A stretch of 64,000 bases of DNA from Guyanagaster necrorhizus (lineage: Eukaryota > Basidiomycota > Agaricomycetes > Agaricales > Physalacriaceae), in the NCBI RefSeq assembly GCF_019112545.1, contig NW_025064899.1, forward strand, positions 699,364 to 763,363. The letters are read 5' to 3'. This document shows positions 56,042 to 64,000 of the stretch, piece by piece (the first letter of the stretch is position 1; each line of letters starts with the position of its first letter). Below the pieces are notes generated by a model that was not told the origin of the DNA, ran no database searches, and saw only the letters and a program-made list of their open reading frames with translations. Both the position numbers and the translations under genes were made by a program.

Positions 56042-56319
56042 ATGCAACGCGCCATTGAAGAGTTCAAAACTAGTACGTATATCCCCAGCCAACAATCATC
56101 CGCGAGCTCCAGTCCCGTTCGCGTGCATCCTCCCTCCTCATTCCATTCTGTGGCGTCGCCTCAGAACATGACCTCAACGCAGTCGAGCATCGCCTCCTGA
56201 CCGACAACACTTTCGTTGTTTCCTGGCAAAAAATTCATTCACAGCCTATTAATACCCAGTGTCTAAGCTATGCTATGGTGGGAGCGAACACGACGCCTAC
56301 CCTAACCTCAGCCGAATGA
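56042..56319 (+). CDS. Possible small two-exon gene (61 residues)
   Basis: ATG at 56042 opens MQRAIEEFKT, then a GTACGT donor at 56073. After an AG at 56164 the frame continues KHDLNAVEHRLLTDNTF and VVSWQKIHS to TGA at 56317-56319. The first half has natural amphipathic composition. I do not recognise it, and it may be only the 5' part of a larger or decayed gene. Confidence 0.3.
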
Positions 56320-59300
56320 AGGTGGTTCATTACCTGCTCTCATCTCCGGACCGTTGGCTCGGCTCAAATCCCTCAGCCCTGTGATGAGTCCATGCTACTA
56401 CTCCCTTGTCATGGCCCATGACGTATCTTTCCCTTCTCTCCCCCACTCCCCGCAACCTTTACCCTGCTTCAGACACATGAAAGGGACACGAGTTTGCGAT
56501 CAGCCTGAGTTTTCGCCTGTTGACTACGCTTTTCAGGGATCATCTCCCGAGCTTTTTCGATGCCCCAATTCCACTCCTAGACCAATCAGTTTTCTTTACT
56601 ATAGGCCCCTCACGTCTTCCGACATATTTTTTTTTTGTTTGCCCAGAGGTCTCTAGCACCAGACATAAAGGGGCCCCAAGTCCTATCCTGTCGCTGGCAT
56701 TAGTGTGACGTACGATCAACTTGATCCCTTTCATCTAACGATTTTACCTGGTGCTACAATTCCTCCCGGCTCGTGGTGGTTAAAGTTCGAGTCTCCTCCT
56801 CAGTGGCCGGCCATCTTTGCTCTAGTTTCCTCGCTACATCCTCGTCCAGTCGAACTTCCAAGTTCGAGTTGCGTCCATCTCAAACTCCGTCTTTTGCAGC
56901 TAGTGATAGCCGGTTTCATTTCGCGCCCCCCCCCCCCCCATGGCAGTTCGCTCTAATTTCGATCTCGCCACCTGTGACCTTACACGTGAAGGCCGCTTGT
57001 TTCCGTTTATCTTAGCAGCTCATTTTGGGGGCGAGATGATATTAAGCTTGGGCTATTACCTAGTGGCCGAGACTTTTGCTCGTCAGCTGGGAAAGGGGAA
57101 GGAACCGAGTCTCGATCACGTCGCTTAACACGGGGAACGTGCGTTAGAAAATTTATAACTGCGATCTGGAGAAAAGCACTCATTTAGAACCGATCTCCCA
57201 AATGTTCATGACGGACATCTTTTTTTAAAGTTTCATCTCTTATGTATATATGTCCAGCACATTTCTGTCTACTGCAGGATCGCCGTTTCGATCTCTCTCC
57301 CCCGAGTCATGGGGTTACCCTTCATTATATCGAGTACTGCCACATCTGTCCGACATTGTTCCCAGCCACCGAGGGCGAGGGGGGGAAAGGAAACATTAAA
57401 TAGAATAGCGGCGATCTAGGTACTGAGATGTAGCCTGAGCAGTCGTGCTGCCCGACGTTCATTACCGACTCTTCTTCATTATACCCGCACGCGCGCGATT
57501 ACTTCTGCATCCCAACGGTGTTTCTTGCGATGATCGCAAATCATCCCCCCCAAGAAGCGTTCCCCCCCCCCTTCCCCTCCCACGCGTCTTCGTGGGGGCT
57601 AAACATAAGGAAGAAGAAGAGCGTGCCTTCCCTCTTCCCTACCTTCGAGTTCTTGTGGCGCCGAACATTCGTCGACATGACACTTGAAGGGATTCTCTCT
57701 CCCCACGGACGGATACACGTAAAATCCCCATTGGTGGCGCTGCAGCAGTTCCACCGATGTACTTATGCTTGTCATTCAAGGAGAATATTCGGAGGAACCG
57801 GGAACGTTTAGACTCCGGGAACGCATGGTATTTACCGAGTCTTGAGTCATAGCGTCGACAAGGTATCCATGTAATAACTCGGACCGCACAGGCCTCTACA
57901 TTCTCGCAGCAGTATATTACAAGTTTACCATCAAATGACGGAGGTTCAACAGCATACTCTCGGATTCGGGCGCTGGCAGGGCAAGGTGGGAAAAACACGG
58001 AAAATCCCAGAGTTATACAGCACCGGTACGCGAGCTTCTAACCTTAGCTCCACTCCAGTTTCAGGAAGGAGAATGTTAATCCCGCCCCTTGGGCGGACAT
58101 CGGTTTCTGGCCTAACGGAAATACCCATTCCCGACCCCGCCTTTGTGCCGGATTAGGATTAGGGAGAGATCGATAATCGATCAAGCTCGGATACACCCGC
58201 AACTAGTATAAAATCCACTGCACCACACCTTGCTCCTTCATTTTTTTTTTCTTTTTCTTTTTTTACCTCCCACCAAATCTGGTCTATCATTTCGTGGTCT
58301 CCCCTCCCTTCCCACAACAACCCGCCACTATATCTCTCCCGAAGGGAGATTGATTAACGGTTTTTTGGCGCTGACCTACTCTGTTTGGCTTGGTTGGTAG
58401 GATCGATGGAACCAGAGCTCTAGTAGTCATCGATGATCGTGTTGCTAGTTGTTGGAGGTCCAGCGGTGGTGTTTCCGATTTGTTTGTGGTGGCTCTCCCC
58501 TTCCCCCCCCTGGTGAGTTAACTGCATGCTCGTAAAAAAGATTGATGACTGATCCCCACCCACCCCGTGTCGTCATCGAGATGAGCAGCTGGTATGAATG
58601 GTGCCGTATTCATATATGGGATTCGATGACATTTCATGGCACGACTCCGGCGATTGCGTAAGAGGAAGAAGAGGTGGGGGGGGAGGGGCGGATCCTTCAT
58701 TATCCAGGACGGGTTTCTCGGATGTCACGACCCGCCGCCGACATGTTGGTGCTGATAACGGCCCGTCGCTCCCTTGCTTTCCCTATGTCCGATGAATTTC
58801 AATCTCCTGGCTTTATCCATATGCTCATATGCTCATACTCCCCCCCCCACGCCACTGACGGCCTCTCTCTGTGGTAACACGTAACTGGGGATTTCTCTTG
58901 GGATCAGCCATCCTGGGTCGGTTGTTCTTCGTTGAGGTTTCTCGGTATCGGTTGCAACGTGAATGGGGCTTCGGAAACGGTGGTAGGAGCTTGTGTGGCT
59001 CAAGAGCAACCCGATTCGCTCGGGGCATGTCTTGAAGGACTTTTGGGAATTCCCTGGCACATGTTCACGGTTCGCTGGAAATAGACCCCTAGTAATGATA
59101 TGCGGATGAGTCTTTTGTTTTCCAAATGAGTTTTGCCGGGTCCGTTGAGATGAGTGTGAGGGTGTCATTTCGGTCCCGCCATTGCCAATCGATCCATGCA
59201 AGCAAGGGCTATACTTGCTCCAGGGCATGATAGGTGCCTCCGATATGAGGGGAGGTTCGCTTAGCGCCACCGTAGCTCCGGGACAATCCTGCGTACCCTT

Positions 59301-60238
59301 GATTCTGAATCACAGGGACCGCACGTTGATCTACGATTCATGTCACCATGCCATTCGTGGTTAAGTTATATGAGGACTACAGGAAGGTAACACTTCGCCT
59401 CGCCTCACCTTCCACTTTGCAAACGTTCATATCCGGCGCGTGTAAGTGATGGTAAGCAAGTACATGCTGTAACCGGAAAGGAGTAAAAATGCCGCCACAA
59501 GAGGTCCCTACTAGTCCCGAAACCGAAGAATCGGATGTAGAGGAAAGAAGTCAGAATCAATCTTGCGGCGTGATTGGAACACAAGAGCATTGGGTTAATT
59601 GTCTACCCGGCAATCGCGCAATATGTTGCGCTGGGGCCCGCGACATACAGAAAATTCAGCTGGACATTTGACGAAGAAAGATTTATTTTCACATACATCT
59701 GAAGGCCTGGGGATTGAAAATTGGCTGACCCGGTGAGCCTGCAAGTATATCATACACGTGTAAAAAGGATACATAATTGGATCGGCCCACAATTTACGCA
59801 GACCATGTCGTGTTGTTTTCATATCACTGTACTGCGGCAGGAGTGTAAGTAAGTATCATTCAAAAATTTAAAAAAAGTCACTGCATTGGCATGAGTCATT
59901 GTTACCTGCCATTCGCAGCCGCCCAAATTGCCGCCGCGGGGCTGTACCTCCCGGGAGCGAAAAAAAAAAAAAAACAACCTTGTTCGGTGCCTCTACTACT
60001 AAGTAGTAACAAACTCTCGAGCCTGCCCCTCCAGTCTGCGTGCCACTAGACGTAAAAGAAAAGGGGAATAAAAAGGCGAAAAAGGGCGCAGTCGGGGATT
60101 AGATCAGAATCTTACCCAGAAAGGCAGTGAATGGACCCTGTTTTCGAACATGAGGCACTCCAGCTCAGCCCATATAAGACCGACGCGTCCCACTTTCACT
60201 TGCCTCCTCTCCCTCCCTCCCTTTTTTTCCCTCTATCA
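56320..60238. other. Long intergenic tract upstream of BCS1
   Basis: About 3.9 kb carry only spurious frames. The plus strand is pyrimidine-rich in much of it, with C-runs near 56925-56938 and 57561-57570 and T-runs near 58242-58264. The last 300 bp, with a CT-rich stretch at 60200-60235, should hold the BCS1 promoter and 5' UTR. Confidence 0.4.
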
Positions 60239-63200
60239 ATGGACACTATAAAGAGCATTCTTTCGCCTTTGGGCATGAACACCGGGGCTATTCAGGACAC
60301 GCTTGTGGGTTTCTTGTCTCTGATACCTACCAGGGCCCGTCGTCGTTGACCGCGCTACCGAACAATAGAAACTCGTCGTCATAGGGGGAACCGTCGAGAC
60401 AGCACGGAGAGCATCGGTGTCGGCATGGAATGGTTTTGTAGATTGTATGTTGGTCTCCCCTCTGGACCCTGCATACTTACTGGAATCCTCTTGCAGCCTT
60501 CTTCCTCACCGCGCACTTTAGCCAGGAAGATTACCCGTATGATTGGTATGCCAACTTCTACAGCACTACTCCCGAATCTATTCTTACCATGGTCGTTCCT
60601 AGGCTGATGCACTGGTTATCCAAGGTACGCTTTCGTCGGAAGGGAAGAGGGGGGGGAGCGCTGGGGTTGGGGTAAAGCGCTTACTCTTTTTTTTTTGTCT
60701 TTTACAGCAACCCGCTTGGGGCCGGAGCCGAGAGTTCGAAATCACGACACGTTCCACGGGCCGTAATGGCCTCACGCAGTCCACCACTGGCGACCTTGAT
60801 GAGGATGAGGACGACGAGGACGACGCGCTCGTTCATGGTCGACGGAAACGCAAGGTGGCCTTTATGCCAAGCATTGGTACGTATGCTTTCCGACCCTTCC
60901 TTTTCATGACTCACGTCGCCACGTACTCGACCCTAGACACGACGCATACCATATATTATCGCGGTCACTGGCTGAGAGTACGTCTCGACCATCTATGTGT
61001 TTAGGCAGGGGCTAATCTTCTGGCCCTTTCACTCAGATAACCAGAACGAAGCGCTACCCCGATTACGGCCACGGATCATCCCTCAAGATCAGGTAAATAT
61101 TACCTGGTCCCGTCTCTCCGATCTCGTCGTTCCATCAAACTCAAATACTTCCTCCAACAGTGTCGTAGCACGAAATAACGACATTCTCAAGAAGCTCGTC
61201 CTCGAGGCAAAGCGAGAGTACGAAAAGGACGCCGAACACCGTGTCCATATATTCCTCGCCGACACGTAAGTCTACGTTTCCTCCCTCTCCGAGGTGACGT
61301 GTCGGATGTCTTACCCTAATACAAGATCCTATCCTTGCTGGCGTTGGAACGGCGCTCGACAAAAGCGACCAATGAGTTCCATTGTTCTCCAACCTGGTGT
61401 CAAAGATATGCTTCTCGCTGATTGCAAAGACTTTCTGTGTTCGGAAGAATGGTGCGTGCTCATTTACCCCCAATGAATTGAACGCGTTTGAATGTTTTTT
61501 TTTTTTATTAACTTTCCCAGGTACGCCGAAAGAGGTAATATCATTTTGATGATGGGAGAAAGAACTCGATGCTAAACCAAGAATAGGAATTCCTTTCCGA
61601 CGTGGGTACCTTCTGCATGGTGTACCGGGAAGGTGCGTTGCTTTCATATGCCATGTCCCATTAATTAATGAATCCATACCGCAGTGGCAAAACCTCCCTT
61701 ATCCACTCTCTCGCTGGAGAACTAGGGCTAGATATCTACGTTGTTTCATTGTCATCAAAGGGGTACGTGCCGCCCCCCGCCCCTTACTATTTGCCGTGCC
61801 ATGTATCATTCCTAACCCACGCTTCTACAGTATGAGTGACAACACTCTAACGACACTGATGGGACACGTGCCATCAAGGTCTGTCGGTCTCCGAAAACAT
61901 ACCCCCATTCCCACCTCTCATCTGACATCAATCCCGGCTGACATAGATGCATACTCCTCTTGGAAGATCTCGACGCGGCGTTCACCCGCTCTGTAAGCCG
62001 AGACTCAAATTCCACCGGAGCGCCCACAACAACGACCACCACCGCCGGTACCTCCGACAGCAACACCACCAACAACGATGGGTCGACTCTCAGTCTCAGT
62101 GGGCTCTTGAACAGTCTCGACGGCGTCGCCGCCGCCGAGGGTCGGTGAGCTAGTACTTTGACGTTCCTAGATCCGACTTGTCCTGCTTATACGGCTCCCT
62201 TTCTTTACCCTAAACAGTCTATTGTTTGCAACGACCAACCACATCGAGCGCCTCGACCCTGCCCTGAGCCGTCCAGGCCGGATGGACGTGTGGGTCAACT
62301 TCACGCACGCCACCAAATGGCAGGCGGAGGGTATTTTCAAGTGTTTCTTCCCTTTCAAGCCTTCATCTGTCAACTCCTCTACTCCCCTCGTTGCAGCCGC
62401 AGTCGCCGCCGCCGCCGCGTCGTCGTCGTCCGACTCTTCGCAGAAGAACCTTCCGGGTTCGAAGCGCAAGTCGACGCATCAGATCCCTCTGTTAAGCGAG
62501 GAAGAGATTTCAGAGCTGGCTAAACGGTTTGCTGAGTCCATCCCGGAGGATGAGATGAGCGTGAGTTTTTTGTGTTTTCTGTGTATTGGGATAAGTGTTT
62601 TTTTTAACGTTCTCGAAGGTCGCAGCCCTACAAGGTTACCTCTTGAAGAACAAGACGCGTCCTCGTGAGTGTGTCGAAGAAGTCGCGGAATGGGTCATTC
62701 AGGAACGTGAGACGCGTGAAAAGCTAAAGAAGGAGAAAGCCGAGGTTTTTTTCATTTCCCTTGGATCGCGCCTTTGAATTTGGATTTTTGACGTCAATAT
62801 TTTATTATAGCGTGAGGCCAAGGAGAAGAAGGAGGCTGAGGAAAAAGCACAGAAAGAGGTAGGCGTTTTTTCCGTTATTTACGCCCTGCCCATTGCTGAG
62901 ACATACATTTTTTGCGTGATTTAGAAGGAGGAAAAGGAGGCCAAGGAGGTCGGTGTATATTTATTTTGCTCTTGGTTTGATGCTCATAAATATTTGCTAA
63001 TTCAGAAAGAGGAGAAGGAAACTAAGGAGGTATGTTTTCTTTCCCCCCCCCCCCCCCCCCCCCCCCCCCCTTTCCGTTACATTAGCTCACGGCAGTCGCC
63101 TATCAGAAACTCGAAAGGAAAGAAGCCCGAGCGAAGGCTAAGAAAGCCCTACGCGCAGAGGCAGCTGTGAAGAGTGAACCCACTGCAAGCACTGAGTCCA

Positions 63201-63427
63201 CGGCGCCCACTACCGCCGAGTCCACCAGTGACTCCTCCTCCTCGTCCGAGTCTGAGAACACCACAGGTGTCGACGCGGACACTGAGGAAAGTGTGACGTC
63301 TGAGGAGGAGGATGCATCATCCACTACGGAGAACGGGAAGAAGAAGGAAAAATGGGTCGCGGTGAAGGGTCAGTCGACCGCTGAGACTACTGATGACGCC
63401 ACCGCAGAATCGACGACATCGTCGTGA
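60239..63427 (+). CDS. BCS1: BCS1-type AAA ATPase, 19 exons
   Basis: Bcs1 inserts the Rieske protein into complex III at the mitochondrial inner membrane. Exons: 60239-60304, 60369-60444, 60497-60624, 60708-60876, 60937-60977, 61037-61092, 61161-61265, 61326-61451, 61521-61534, 61587-61632, 61685-61762, 61831-61878, 61947-62144, 62218-62560, 62619-62744, 62811-62858, 62925-62948, 63006-63029 and 63086-63427 (685 residues). The BCS1 N-terminal domain includes YRGHWLRI and [19 protein letters not shown]. The AAA domain has GVPGSGKT (272-279), LLLEDLD (322-327), FATTNH and the arginine region [13 protein letters not shown] charged K/E-rich coil and Ser/Thr/Glu-rich tail extend it well beyond yeast Bcs1. 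Basidiomycetes have many BCS1-like paralogs, so orthology to the true chaperone is unproven. An upstream ATG at 60131 is in frame; 60239 fits the family start. Confidence 0.88.
63043..63070 (+). repeat. C28 homopolymer in the last BCS1 intron
   Basis: Twenty-eight consecutive C residues lie between the GTATG donor (63030) and the acceptor AG (63084-63085) of a 56-nt intron. The transcript would carry poly-C in place of the usual polypyrimidine tract. Confidence 0.9.
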
Positions 63428-63844
63428 TGATGCGCCGATCTCTCTCATCTTTTGCTTTTATTTACAGCCTCCGTCTGATCGTCACTCTCCTGTCTTTGTC
63501 CCAGCCCGAAAGGTCTCCCTGCCCCTGCCCCTGCTCCAGCTCATGTCACTCACTGCTCAATGCTCCGATTCTCATTCCATTTCGTATACATCTTAGTGGT
63601 CCCTCTTCCGTTACCCTGTCCTCATGTTTTTGGCCGGCAATTAGAATTCATTCAAGAGGCGTCTTAAAAGCGTCTATTGGACTGTCACATTACCGCACAG
63701 AATGAGCGAATGAGGTGTCATGAGCTGTGATATCTGAGGTATGTATTATTTTGGTTCATGGCTGTATATATATATATAGTGCGTGTACGAATGGAAGAAC
63801 AAAACACGACGTAACATTAATAAGAACAAGTCATGTAGAGAGAT
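63428..63844. other. Convergent 3' region between BCS1 and the dynamin-like gene
   Basis: No gene is seen. It holds the two 3' UTRs. A (TA)n tract is at about 63765-63776. Confidence 0.6.
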
Positions 63845-64000
63845 TCATATCGATTTCATGTTAACATCCGAGAGCGTCTTAAATGCCCCCTTGTACGCAT
63901 CCAAAAGCGCCTTCACCCTCGTCCGCTCGGCAACTAGACTCTCGTCCTCATTAAGCATATCCGCAAACAGCTCCGGCTTGTACAGCGACGCAACCAGCCG
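63845..64000 (-). CDS. Dynamin-like GTPase, C-terminal end only (GED region)
   Basis: The 51 residues at the window edge include LVASLYKPELFADMLNEDES and ERTRVKALLDAYKGAFKTL, ending DVNMKSI before TGA at 63845-63847. A helix with LYxPxxxxxxLxEDExxVxxR is typical of the GTPase effector domain of fungal dynamin/Mx-type proteins. The GTPase domain lies outside the window, so the subfamily (Vps1, Dnm1 or Mx-like) cannot be set. Confidence 0.6.
   Translation of the reverse strand, partial: RLVASLYKPELFADMLNEDESLVAERTRVKALLDAYKGAFKTLSDVNMKSI

Noticed and set aside
62158..62523. 121-codon frame within the BCS1 gene
   Set aside because: It is an alternative frame over intron 13 and exon 14; the AAA arginine-finger motif is in the other frame.

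Overview
The window looks like nuclear DNA of a filamentous basidiomycete, probably an Agaricomycete. Genes are interrupted by many introns of about 50 bp with GT-AG ends. There are three basidiomycete-type GSTs, kinase-like relics and a DUF6534-type membrane protein relic, and single-copy fungal genes such as Trs33, Sys1, Bcs1 and an S9B dipeptidyl aminopeptidase. The species cannot be named from the sequence.

The left part (about 1-44 kb) is an accessory region. It opens with a 4.55 kb Ty1/Copia retrotransposon on the minus strand (1242-5796) with 209-bp LTRs, a 5-bp target duplication (CTTAC), a PPT and a PBS. Its single gag-pol frame carries six in-frame nonsense codons, most of them apparent CGA-to-TGA changes. 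Next come five GH28 endopolygalacturonase loci: A (6698-8517, +, intact), B (9631-11523, -, intact), C (16733-18353, +, pseudogene), D (23341-25161, -, intact) and E (42326-42642, -, fragment). Interspersed are three relics of a kinase-like family, a DUF6534-like pseudogene and three GST genes (21.7-22.5, 29.9-30.7 and 41.0-41.8 kb). Two of the GSTs lie in a 1.6 kb segmental duplication. A GST followed by a GH28 gene in the same orientation occurs twice (GST1-D, GST3-E). Gene A appears to be a mosaic of B-like 5' and D-like 3' sequence.

Single-copy genes are scattered through this part: a nucleotidyltransferase-fold gene and TRS33, divergently transcribed around 27.5 kb; a Kre9/Knh1-like GPI-anchored wall protein (31.9-32.8 kb); an F-box protein (34.5-35.8 kb); a hypothetical gene (37.5-38.4 kb); and a tRNA-Asn(GTT) with a 7-nt intron (40.0 kb).

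The right part (about 45-64 kb) is GC-richer and conserved in character. It holds an ETT1/Nro1-like gene, a type II membrane dipeptidyl aminopeptidase, SYS1 (running into a 365-bp assembly gap), a BCS1-type AAA ATPase with tandem 24-nt microexons, and the 3' end of a dynamin-like GTPase gene at the window edge. Two long intergenic tracts (44.9-48.2 and 54.5-60.2 kb) are rich in homopolymers, microsatellites and diverged local repeats, including a recurring TTGGTTACCGG motif. Polygalacturonases would be secreted to cut homogalacturonan in plant cell walls. GSTs could detoxify compounds met during plant decay, but a functional link between the two families is inference from their co-duplication only.
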